DNA of 54,875 nucleotides from an uncultured Opitutia bacterium (lineage in GTDB: Bacteria > Verrucomicrobiota > Verrucomicrobiia > Opitutales > Opitutaceae): the NCBI GenBank assembly GCA_903872425.1, contig CAIQKQ010000139.1, positions 1-54,875 of the forward strand, written 5' to 3'. Both the position numbers and the translations under genes were made by a program. The notes under the pieces were generated by a model. It was not told where the DNA came from. It ran no database searches and saw only the letters and a list, made by a program, of their open reading frames with translations. Position 1 is the stretch's first letter. Every line of letters starts with the position of its first letter. Below, piece by piece: positions 46,013-53,603 of this stretch.

Positions 46013-47833
46013 TCAGTTCTTGAGACCGGCCGACTTGAAGTGGTGGGTGAGAAAAATCATGAACGTGGACCAGTTTGGACCATCTTCGTGACCACCACCG
46101 TGCTGGCGGAAGGCAATGTCGCCGTCAATCAACGGGGTGAGCGGCGGCGGCATCCGTTTCAGTACGTCGTAGGCGTTCGGCACGTCGTCGAAGTGGAGGT
46201 TGAGCGCATCATTGCTAAGGGCCTTTTTACCCAGGAGCTTCCAGACGGGGCTGGCCCCGGCCGTGGCCATGAACGTACCGGGCGTGTCCTGCCACGACTC
46301 GCCACTGTAACGGGACTCCGGGTGGCCAGGAGCGCCATTGAACTCGACGTATTCGCCGCCGCTGATGAAGACGGGGCGCGGCGCAACGAGGGCAACGAAT
46401 TGGTGGTTGTCCACTGGCAGATCGTCAACGGTGAGCGGGCCGGCGTATTTCAGAAAATTGCCGGCCATCCAGTGATACTCGCTGCTGGGGGTGTTCCAAG
46501 AGGCGAGGTTCTCAACCTGCTCACCGACGAGATGCCGCCAGATCTTCGCGCCGCCTTCACCCGAGGAGCTAACAAAGCCCGAGAAGGCGCGCGGCTCATA
46601 GACGAGCGTAACAATAGTGGCCTTGCCGTAGCGGGAGTGGCCCTCGAAGGCGACTTGCTTGGCGTCCACCAGACTGTCGGTCTCGAGAAAATCGATGAAC
46701 TTGGTCGCACCCCAGGCCCAGGCGCGGAGCGCACCCCAGTCGTCCGGCTTTCGGGGCTGCCCCTTATTAATCAGGCCGATGATGCCTTGGCGGAGGGCAT
46801 TGCCGCCGGTGTCCGCCTGAATGCTGCCAGGATTTAGACTGCCGTAGCCCCAGCCGAGGGAGAGGGCGGCCTGCTGCCACGAGGGTGCGCCGTTGGGAAA
46901 CGGCGGGTTGTTGGCGGCGGCACCGCCCGCGCCACGTCCGCCGCGCGCCGCCGGAGCGGGATTGAGCAGCTGCGCAAGGAGGGGCTTTTGTGTGTCGCTC
47001 AGCACCGCGCCGATCTTGTCATTAAGGGCGGCGCGAAGATTAGTTGAGGTCGCCTGGAGGCCGGTGAGATCCTGCTGGGCTTTGAGATTGGCCTCAAGGA
47101 TGGGTGTGATGGCGGCGACCTGCGCCTCAGTGAGGGGCAGCGCGGCTTGCAATTGCGCCAGCGTTGGCAACGCTTGGCCGACGAGTGCAGGGGCCGCCGG
47201 TGCGGCGGGGCCGCCACGGGCACCCCCGGGAGCAGCACCACCACGCGGAGCAGCGCCGCCGCCACCACCTCCCCAGGTGATGATCACGGGAACTTTACCG
47301 GCAGCGTTGGCAGGTGTCGTGACCGATGCACCGATATTGATGGTAATGGCCGGGTAGTAGGTCGGATCCACATGGCCAACAAACGTCCGGGTGATGGTCG
47401 GGATGTTACCGCTCATGCCCTCCGTGGTGTTGGTGACTTCCCATGTCACCTTGATGGTCTTCGCGGCCTCGGGTAGGCGGCCGTAAAGCTCGCGGTCGAA
47501 AAGCTCGAAGAGTTCCTTGCGGCGCTGCTCCCATTGCGCGGCTGTGGTGATGGGGCGGCCGTCGGCCATCGCGAGCAGCGGCGGCACGGGAGATTTGGCG
47601 CGGGCCTTAGTCTCGTCGTAGTTGGCGTAGTTGGGGTCATTGACGGCGCTGCCGCGGGCGCCCTGACGGAGCGGCCCGGTGATGCCGAGCTGCTGTTTCA
47701 TGTATTCGTAGTCGTTGTAGTCGCCGAAGGCACCGGCGTTGGCGCCACCGGCTCGCTGCGCGAGTAATGTGGCGGTGGACAGGGCGGCCACAAGACCGAG
47801 GCCGACGAGTTTTTGAGCTGATTTGATTTTCAT
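46013..47833 (-). CDS. Secreted CE15-type glucuronoyl esterase with inserted LTxxQ module
   Basis: The 606-residue protein has a signal peptide (residues 1-26, ending LLAQ). A CE15-like alpha/beta-hydrolase follows with Ser400 in GHSRYGK and a C-terminal RQHGGGHED containing the probable catalytic His. CE15 enzymes cut the ester between glucuronic acid side chains of xylan and lignin alcohols. Unusually, residues about 187-310 insert a Gly/Ala/Arg linker, a helical module (about 222-291, with LPLTEAQ and LSDTQK motifs 44 residues apart) and a second Gly/Arg linker. The insertion falls after the strand KVPVIITWGGG. The module is shared with three neighbouring esterases. The gene follows the SGNH esterase at 47922-49079 in the same direction. 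Confidence 0.85.
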   Translation of the reverse strand: MKIKSAQKLVGLGLVAALSTATLLAQRAGGANAGAFGDYNDYEYMKQQLGITGPLRQGARGSAVNDPNYANYDETKARAKSPVPPLLAMADGRPITTAAQWEQRRKELFELFDRELYGRLPEAAKTIKVTWEVTNTTEGMSGNIPTITRTFVGHVDPTYYPAITINIGASVTTPANAAGKVPVIITWGGGGGGAAPRGGAAPGGARGGPAAPAAPALVGQALPTLAQLQAALPLTEAQVAAITPILEANLKAQQDLTGLQATSTNLRAALNDKIGAVLSDTQKPLLAQLLNPAPAARGGRGAGGAAANNPPFPNGAPSWQQAALSLGWGYGSLNPGSIQADTGGNALRQGIIGLINKGQPRKPDDWGALRAWAWGATKFIDFLETDSLVDAKQVAFEGHSRYGKATIVTLVYEPRAFSGFVSSSGEGGAKIWRHLVGEQVENLASWNTPSSEYHWMAGNFLKYAGPLTVDDLPVDNHQFVALVAPRPVFISGGEYVEFNGAPGHPESRYSGESWQDTPGTFMATAGASPVWKLLGKKALSNDALNLHFDDVPNAYDVLKRMPPPLTPLIDGDIAFRQHGGGHEDGPNWSTFMIFLTHHFKSAGLKN

Positions 47834-47921
47834 GTGGGATTGGGTAGAGATAGGGGTACGAGCGGGGTTGTTAAACGAATAGGTAATTGCCGGCAGACGG
47901 GTTAGGTGGCGGCTGGGTACA

Positions 47922-49079
47922 TCAAAAGCTGTTGATCGCGCTCCGGGCGGTCGGCGCTGGCGCCGAAGCGGGCGCTGTTGCCGGTGCCGCCGGGCGACTG
48001 GCGCTCGGGTCACCTGTCGGCAGCGGGGCGTGATCCTCTTTCGCGGGTGGGCCGAGTAGCTCGGTGAGGATGGGCTTCAGGCCGTCGGCCCAAACTTGGT
48101 AGCCTTTCACGTCGGGGTGGAGGTTGTCGTTGTTCATCATGCCGGGCAGGAGCGCGCCGTTCGCGTCGGCAAGCTTGTCGTTCACATCGAGGTAGCGGAC
48201 TTTCTTCCCGTCGGCGTAGGTGGCGACGATGGCGTTAATTTTTTTGGTGAACGCGTAAAGCTGCGCGTTGTTGTTGCGCGGAAAAATCGCGGTGAGGATC
48301 ACCGTAGCGCCGGGGGCCTTCTGCTGGAAGCGCGTGAGCACGGCCTTGATGCCGCGCGCGATCTCCTCTGCCTTGGCGTCGCTGCCGGGCGCGCCTCCGA
48401 CGTTATTGGTGCCACCGAGAAAGACGATGACCTTGGGGTTAACGCCGTCGAGTTCGCCGTTGTCGAGCCGCCATAGGATGTTTTGCAGGGTGTCCGCGCC
48501 CCAACCGAAATCGGCGACGTTCCAGCCGAAAAAGTTCTCCTTCCAGTTAGCTAGATATTTGGCGTAGGCGACGTCGCTGGTGCCCCATCGCCGGGCGATG
48601 GAGTCGCCTTCAACATACACATCAATCTTCCCCTGCGTGCGTTTGACGAGGTGCTGCTCGTGGGCGAAGCGGGAGTTGTCGTCGGTGCGGGGCGCGGGCT
48701 GGTCGGCAGCCGGTCCGCCACCACCACCCCGGCCGCCCCGTGCGCCGGGACCGGTGAGGAGCTGCGCGAGCTGGGCCTTCTGCGGGTCGGTGAGCGACGC
48801 GCCGGCGTTTTCAACGAGCGTGCCGCGTAGCGTGTTGAAAATAGCCAGCTTGTCGGCGGAGTCCTTCTGGGCAGCGGCGATTTCGGCGAGTAGCGGTCCG
48901 ATCTGGGCGGCCTGAACGTTGGTGAGGGTGAGCGCGGTTTTGAGCGTCGCGAGGTCGGGCAGCGCTGCGAGGGTGGCAGCGGGGAGGCCCGTGCCGCGCG
49001 GCTGACCGGAGGCGAAGACCGCGAGCGAGAGACCGAGCGAAAGCGAGGCGAAAAACCGGAGCTGTGGAAAGCGGAGCAT
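47922..49079 (-). CDS. Secreted SGNH/GDSL esterase with N-terminal LTxxQ module
   Basis: The 385-residue protein has a signal peptide (residues 1-25), then a helical module (about 40-109; TLTNVQ and LTDPQK motifs) followed by a Gly/Arg linker (GARGGRGGGGG). The SGNH hydrolase domain (about 150-360) has Ser160 in VEGDSIARRW, GGTNNVGG (block III) and DNLHPDVKGY (block V, the catalytic Asp/His). SGNH enzymes deacylate sugars or other esters, and acetyl removal from a polysaccharide is inferred from context. An Ala/Pro-rich tail follows. The ATG is only 18 bases after a terminator-like hairpin. Confidence 0.85.
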   Translation of the reverse strand: MLRFPQLRFFASLSLGLSLAVFASGQPRGTGLPAATLAALPDLATLKTALTLTNVQAAQIGPLLAEIAAAQKDSADKLAIFNTLRGTLVENAGASLTDPQKAQLAQLLTGPGARGGRGGGGGPAADQPAPRTDDNSRFAHEQHLVKRTQGKIDVYVEGDSIARRWGTSDVAYAKYLANWKENFFGWNVADFGWGADTLQNILWRLDNGELDGVNPKVIVFLGGTNNVGGAPGSDAKAEEIARGIKAVLTRFQQKAPGATVILTAIFPRNNNAQLYAFTKKINAIVATYADGKKVRYLDVNDKLADANGALLPGMMNNDNLHPDVKGYQVWADGLKPILTELLGPPAKEDHAPLPTGDPSASRPAAPATAPASAPAPTARSAINSF

Positions 49080-49097
49080 GGAAGAAAGGGTTAAGAT

Positions 49098-49142
49098 TTA
49101 AAAACCAAACGGAGGCCGCCCGAATTACGGGAGCGGCCTCCG
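49098..49142 (-). terminator. Terminator or attenuator inside the esterase cluster
   Basis: A perfect 10-bp stem (49110-49119 with 49133-49142) and a 13-base loop are followed on the minus strand by TTTGGTTTTT. It sits after the CE15/CE7 pair and just before the SGNH/CE15 pair. There is almost no room for a separate promoter for the next gene, so partial readthrough is likely. Confidence 0.75.
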
Positions 49143-49167
49143 CGATGTCATGAGCAGAGGCGTCGCA

Positions 49168-50796
49168 TCAATTGGTTGCCTTCAAAGCCGGAGCCTTGAC
49201 GTAGGCGCCGATCCACTCGAAGAACGCCGGGAAGTTCGGCACCTGCGTGTGACCACCTTCGTGCTGACGCCACGCGAGCTCGCCGCCGACCAACTGGCCG
49301 ACCTCAGGCATCGGTGCGGTGATGTAGTCGGCCGGTTTCACGCCGTAGCCCTTTTTGCCAAGCAGCTCGTAGACTGGGCTGGCAAGAATGCCGGCCATAT
49401 AGCTGCCAGCCGCTCCGACCCAGATCGGGTCACCGGCGGAAATAACGCCATAGCTAATAAAGCAGGGGCGCGGGGCGCAGAGGGCGATGAGCTCATGAGC
49501 GTCAACAGGGATATCGGCGGCAGTTTTCACGAACGGCTCGGCTGCGCCGTATTTGATGAAGTTACCGGCCATCCAATACCATTCGCCGCCGGTGAGGTTC
49601 TCAACGGCCTCGCCATAGTCATGCCGGTGCAGCTTCGCGCCGCCCTCGCCGGAGGAGCCGACCAAGGAAACGGCCACACGTTCGTCAAACGCCTGCGCAA
49701 CAATCGCAGCCTTGCCGTAGCGAGAGACACCGGTGATGCCCACGCCCTTGGGGTTTACCCCCGCCTCGGGGTGCTGCTCGAAGTAGTCAATGAGCTTGCT
49801 CAGGCCCCAGCCCCAAGCGCGGAGCGCGCCCCACTGGTCAGGCGTGCGCGGCTGACCCTTGTTGGTCAGGCCGATGATGCCGGCGGTGAGGGCCGGGCCG
49901 TCGTCTTGGATGCTGGTGGGGGTGATGTTCCCAACACCCCAGCCCTTCGGGATGGCCTGCGCTTGGCCACCGCCGCCAAAGCCGATCAGGACCGGCACTG
50001 GGCCGGTGGCATTGGCTGGAATAGTGAAACTGGCCTGAATATTCACGGTGATCTTCGGGTAAGCGCTGTTGTCCACATGGCCGACAAGCGTCTTGGTGAC
50101 GGTCGGGATACCGCCCGAGTCGCCCGTCGTGGTGTTGGTGACCTCCCAAGTGACTTTCGGTACGTTGGCTGGGATACGGCCGTAAACCTCGCGCTCAAAA
50201 TCCTCCAAGATTTCTTTGCGCCGGGTGGGCCATTGGTCGGCGCGGGTGACCATTGTACCGTTCTTCAACTTCATCACGTCGGGCATCGTGTCTTTCCATG
50301 GATTGGCGGTGGCGAGATCGAAGCCGGGGCCGACCTGGTTGCTGCCGCTTTTGCCCGGACGCAGCTTGGTGATACCAAGCACGTTCATCATGTATTGATG
50401 GTCGTCAAAGTTGCCGAGCACGAGAGAAAGTTGCGTCTTCTGATTGTCGGCGAGAATAGGGCCGAGCTTAGCACCAAGACCAGTGTTGAGCTGAGTGTAA
50501 GCCGTCTGCGCCTGTGTCATCGCGCGCTGCGCCTTGTCGATCTCATCGAGCAGAGGCTTGATTGTGGCGACCTGCGGGTCGGTGAGGGTGAGAGTGGTCG
50601 TGAGGCTTTCGATGGTCAGCGCCGCGGGGGCAGCACCTTGGCCACCACCGAAACCGCCGAATCCGCGGGCGCCGCCACCGGCACGGGGCGCCGCACCGCC
50701 CGCCGGACCGGCGGGAGCAGGCTGAGCGGTCAGTTGGGAAACGCCGAACGCGAGGAGCGAGGCGCCGATAAGGAGGGTTGGTTTATTGATTTTCAT
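49168..50796 (-). CDS. Secreted CE15-type glucuronoyl esterase with N-terminal LTxxQ module
   Basis: The 542-residue protein has a signal peptide (residues 1-25) and a Gly/Arg linker (30-55), then a helical module (60-128; TLTDPQ and LADNQK motifs). A CE15-type hydrolase follows with Ser358 in GVSRYGK and the C-terminal RQHEGGHTQ. It is the paralogue of the CE15 protein at 46013-47833, which carries the module inside the catalytic domain instead. The shared text (EREVYGRIPANVPKVTWEVTN and the NKGQPRTPDQWGALRAW block) shows common ancestry. The gene starts 47 bases after the CE7-type esterase, suggesting one transcript. Confidence 0.86.
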   Translation of the reverse strand: MKINKPTLLIGASLLAFGVSQLTAQPAPAGPAGGAAPRAGGGARGFGGFGGGQGAAPAALTIESLTTTLTLTDPQVATIKPLLDEIDKAQRAMTQAQTAYTQLNTGLGAKLGPILADNQKTQLSLVLGNFDDHQYMMNVLGITKLRPGKSGSNQVGPGFDLATANPWKDTMPDVMKLKNGTMVTRADQWPTRRKEILEDFEREVYGRIPANVPKVTWEVTNTTTGDSGGIPTVTKTLVGHVDNSAYPKITVNIQASFTIPANATGPVPVLIGFGGGGQAQAIPKGWGVGNITPTSIQDDGPALTAGIIGLTNKGQPRTPDQWGALRAWGWGLSKLIDYFEQHPEAGVNPKGVGITGVSRYGKAAIVAQAFDERVAVSLVGSSGEGGAKLHRHDYGEAVENLTGGEWYWMAGNFIKYGAAEPFVKTAADIPVDAHELIALCAPRPCFISYGVISAGDPIWVGAAGSYMAGILASPVYELLGKKGYGVKPADYITAPMPEVGQLVGGELAWRQHEGGHTQVPNFPAFFEWIGAYVKAPALKATN

Positions 50797-50843
50797 GGGG
50801 AGGGACGGATAGAATTGAATGTTGGGGGGCCCGGGAAACTGCA

Positions 50844-52235
50844 TCAGGGCTTGGTGTATTTTTCATCGGGCGTGAACTTGCCGGTCTTGAGGAGTATGTC
50901 GCGGACCTCTTTGACGCGATTCTCGTAGGGCGCGAGCTGCTGCGCAGTGCTCTCGTTGTTGTGCGCGGCGTCAATGAGCGGAACCGCCTCCTTCGGGCCG
51001 GGGATCTGGTTGAGCACGGTCCAGTTGCCGACCGGCGGGGCGATCGTGTCAATGAAGCCCATCGCCAGCAGCACGGAGGCCTTGATGCGCGGGGCGAAGC
51101 TGATGGTGTCAAAGTAGGGCGAGGTGGCGGCGACCTTGGGATCGTTGGTGCCCCAGTTGGGATATCCGGCGGTGCGACCGTGCAAGCTACCGGCAATGTC
51201 CGCACCGGAGGGGACGAGCACAAGGACGGCGGTGACATCGTTCGCGCGCAGGCCGGCGGTGGCTAGGCTCTGCTGGCCGCCCATGCTGATGCCTTGGAAG
51301 ACTATGGTTTTGCCGTCCCAGTCTGGACGGGACTTAATGTAGTCCACGGCGCGGGCGTCACGCAGATACATGTTAAGGAAATACGAGGTCTCACGGTCGG
51401 TGTTGCCCTTGGACTGGTAATTGTTGGTCTCCGGGTGCTGCTGCTGACCCTCAGTGGGCGGGATGTCGTGCGAGTCCACGTTAAACGCGAGCCAACCCTC
51501 GGCGGCGCGATCTTGCGAGGACGCCGGGCTGAGCGCATAGACGCCCGCATACTGAAACTGAATGATGGCGGGAAATTTGCCCTCGCGCGCAGGCTTGGCG
51601 AGGTAGCCCTGAGTGTGCGAGCCGAGGCTGTCGAGCTTGACGGTGTAAAACTCGACGCCCGCTTTGTCAGTCGGCGTCGGCGTAAGGACGGGGTTGATGG
51701 GAATTTTTGCGAGCTCGGCGAGCTTGCCGTCCCAAAACGCGTCGAAATCGGCCGGACGCGGGATGGCGGGCTCGAGTTTAGTGGGCGCGACAGCCGCGCC
51801 AAGCTTGAGTCCACCGGGGCCACCGCGCCCACCGCCGCCCCGGCGGGCGCCAGCCGGTGCGGCCGGCGCTCCCCCATCCGCCGGCGCCGCCGCCGGGGCG
51901 GGTGTAGCAGGGGGCGGGGTGATCTGAACAAAGAGCATCGCAGGGTCGTTCTGCACGACCTCGATGCTCGCTTGGCCGGAGGCGAGGCTGAAGGTGCCAG
52001 TCTTGATGGTGGCAGCGTTGTTGGTCTTGACCGTGTAGGTGAAGTCGCCAGCGGGCGGCGTTGCTCCGGGCGCGGGGCTGATGCTCCAGCCGGCCTTCTC
52101 GCCGACGGAGTAAATGCCGGTCGCCTTGAACGGTGTGGCGACGATGGTCGGCGCGGGGCCGCGCTGCTGCGCGGCGGACAAAGGCATGGCCGCAACCAAT
52201 AGCGCGGACAGAATGATCCCGGGGATTTTGATCAT
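50844..52235 (-). CDS. Secreted CE7-type acetylxylan esterase
   Basis: The 463-residue protein has a signal peptide (residues 1-22), an N-terminal beta domain, a Pro/Ala/Gly-rich linker (about 107-145) and a C-terminal hydrolase. The CE7 triad is Ser317 in GISMGGQQ, Asp396 in GFIDTIAPP and His425 in DAAHNNES. Members remove acetyl groups from xylo-oligosaccharides and cephalosporin C. The N-terminal beta domain (about 30-105) is not a known carbohydrate-binding module by eye. Unlike its neighbours it lacks the LTxxQ module but keeps the Gly/Arg linker. Confidence 0.85.
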   Translation of the reverse strand: MIKIPGIILSALLVAAMPLSAAQQRGPAPTIVATPFKATGIYSVGEKAGWSISPAPGATPPAGDFTYTVKTNNAATIKTGTFSLASGQASIEVVQNDPAMLFVQITPPPATPAPAAAPADGGAPAAPAGARRGGGGRGGPGGLKLGAAVAPTKLEPAIPRPADFDAFWDGKLAELAKIPINPVLTPTPTDKAGVEFYTVKLDSLGSHTQGYLAKPAREGKFPAIIQFQYAGVYALSPASSQDRAAEGWLAFNVDSHDIPPTEGQQQHPETNNYQSKGNTDRETSYFLNMYLRDARAVDYIKSRPDWDGKTIVFQGISMGGQQSLATAGLRANDVTAVLVLVPSGADIAGSLHGRTAGYPNWGTNDPKVAATSPYFDTISFAPRIKASVLLAMGFIDTIAPPVGNWTVLNQIPGPKEAVPLIDAAHNNESTAQQLAPYENRVKEVRDILLKTGKFTPDEKYTKP

Positions 52236-52307
52236 GGGGCTTGGGGATAAGCGGGGAGGCTAGTTAGACTGAAATCGGGTAAGGCAAGGCGCACGAACAC
52301 TTATTTG

Positions 52308-52320
52308 CTCAACAGTTGAG
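52308..52320. promoter_or_regulatory. Candidate operator palindrome upstream of the CE7 gene
   Basis: A perfect 13-base palindrome CTCAAC-A-GTTGAG lies about 75 bases upstream of the CE7-type start. It could bind the LacI regulator encoded nearby. A second palindrome (TTAAC-5-GTTAA) is at 52380-52394. Confidence 0.35.
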
Positions 52321-52458
52321 TCGATGGAGATGTCGCTGGTGGAAAATGGCTGGGTGAATTATTCTGCCAATAACGTAGCTTAACGTGTTGTTAATAGCTG
52401 ATTGACCAAGCCTAGCGGCGGGATTTTTAACGCGATGGCTTGTTTTGGGGAGGGGTTG

Positions 52459-53460
52459 TTAATGGGCGGCGAAAGCCGCGTTGATGGCCTCATCTACGAG
52501 AGGTGATATGAGGGCATAGCCTTGCGCGTTGGGGTGCGTGCCATCGCCGCTGAACTGCGGATTCATGCCGCCGGTCGGGCCGGCGAGCGGGGCGTGCGTG
52601 TCCACGAAGAACACCTCGCCGGGACGCGTGGCAGAGTATTCCTTAATCCACTTATTCAGGGCGATAACCCGCACCGTGCCGTCGGTCACGCTGGGCTGCC
52701 AGCTATAGCGTGTGGTAGGAAGGATGGCGCAGAGGACGACTTTGATTTTGTTGAGCGCGGCCAGATCGATCATCGAAATGAGATTGTCCTGGATCATCTT
52801 GTCGGTCGAGCGGCCCATGTTGCCGGCGATGTCGTTCGTGCCCGCGAGGATGACCACCGCCTTGGGCTTCAAGTCAATCACGTCGGGCCGGAAGCGAAGG
52901 AGCATCTGCTGCGTGGTCTCCGAGGTGCGGCCGCGGCCGATGTAGTTGGCCTTATCAGGAAAGACCCTAGAAAATTGTTGCTGCCAGTTTTCGGTAATGG
53001 AGTCGCCGAGGAAGACGACCCGGTTCTCACCGGCCGCCGGCGGGCCGAGTTGGGCGTTTTTGTCGCGATAGACCAAGAGGTCAGCCAGATCCCAGTCTAG
53101 GCGCGAAGGCCAGTCCACGTGCTGGCCGGGCAGGATGGGGACGCGAGAGGTGAACGCGGGCGGAGAGATATATTCGGCTAGTTGCTTCTTTTGCGCGTCG
53201 CTCAGCCCAGCATAAACCGCCGTCCGCTCGGCAAGGCCGCCGCGTAGGCCGGCGAGGTCCGCTCGCGCACGCACAGACTGCTCCTGCGTCTTCGCGATAT
53301 CCGCGAGCAACGGCGCGATCGCACTCACCTGCGTGGGCGTCAGGCTCAGCGTCGCGGTGAGGTTTTCGATAGAGGGTAACGCGGCGGGAGCTTGCTGGGC
53401 ATGACCTAGGCTGGCGCAGGCTAGAACGGCGAATACGGGCAGGAAGGCTTTGATTTTCAT
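52459..53460 (-). CDS. Secreted SGNH/GDSL esterase with N-terminal LTxxQ module
   Basis: The 333-residue protein has a signal peptide (residues 1-21), a helical module (28-98; LSLTPTQ and LSDAQKKQ motifs) and an SGNH domain (about 145-330). The catalytic Ser154 is in LGDSITENW. GTNDIAG is block III, and the Asp/His pair is in DGTHPNAQGY. It is the first gene after the LacI regulator and the shortest of the module-bearing esterases. The long spacing before the CE7 gene suggests that gene may have an extra promoter. Confidence 0.86.
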   Translation of the reverse strand: MKIKAFLPVFAVLACASLGHAQQAPAALPSIENLTATLSLTPTQVSAIAPLLADIAKTQEQSVRARADLAGLRGGLAERTAVYAGLSDAQKKQLAEYISPPAFTSRVPILPGQHVDWPSRLDWDLADLLVYRDKNAQLGPPAAGENRVVFLGDSITENWQQQFSRVFPDKANYIGRGRTSETTQQMLLRFRPDVIDLKPKAVVILAGTNDIAGNMGRSTDKMIQDNLISMIDLAALNKIKVVLCAILPTTRYSWQPSVTDGTVRVIALNKWIKEYSATRPGEVFFVDTHAPLAGPTGGMNPQFSGDGTHPNAQGYALISPLVDEAINAAFAAH

Positions 53461-53575
53461 GGGGTGATAGACGGGGAAATTTCGTGAGCAAGGGGCGGAG
53501 AGCAACCGACTCGGGGCCGGTGACCGCTACCCCGCCACAAGTTAGCCACCCTCCCATTACGCCCAAAGCATTCCT

Positions 53576-53593
53576 GACTCTCACCGTAGAGTC
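53576..53593. promoter_or_regulatory. Palindrome overlapping a possible promoter of the SGNH gene
   Basis: GACTCT/AGAGTC arms with a 6-base loop lie between the LacI stop and the first esterase. On the minus strand TTGACT overlaps the palindrome, with a weak AATGCT 17 bases further on. Either operator or 3'-end hairpin is possible; no T-run follows. Confidence 0.3.
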
Positions 53594-53603
53594 AACCGTT
53601 CCT

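Noticed and set aside
49150-50928. A nearly 600-codon plus-strand frame opposite the CE15-type gene
   Set aside because: The minus-strand esterase has a signal peptide, catalytic motifs and terminator. The other frame is a high-GC antisense artefact.
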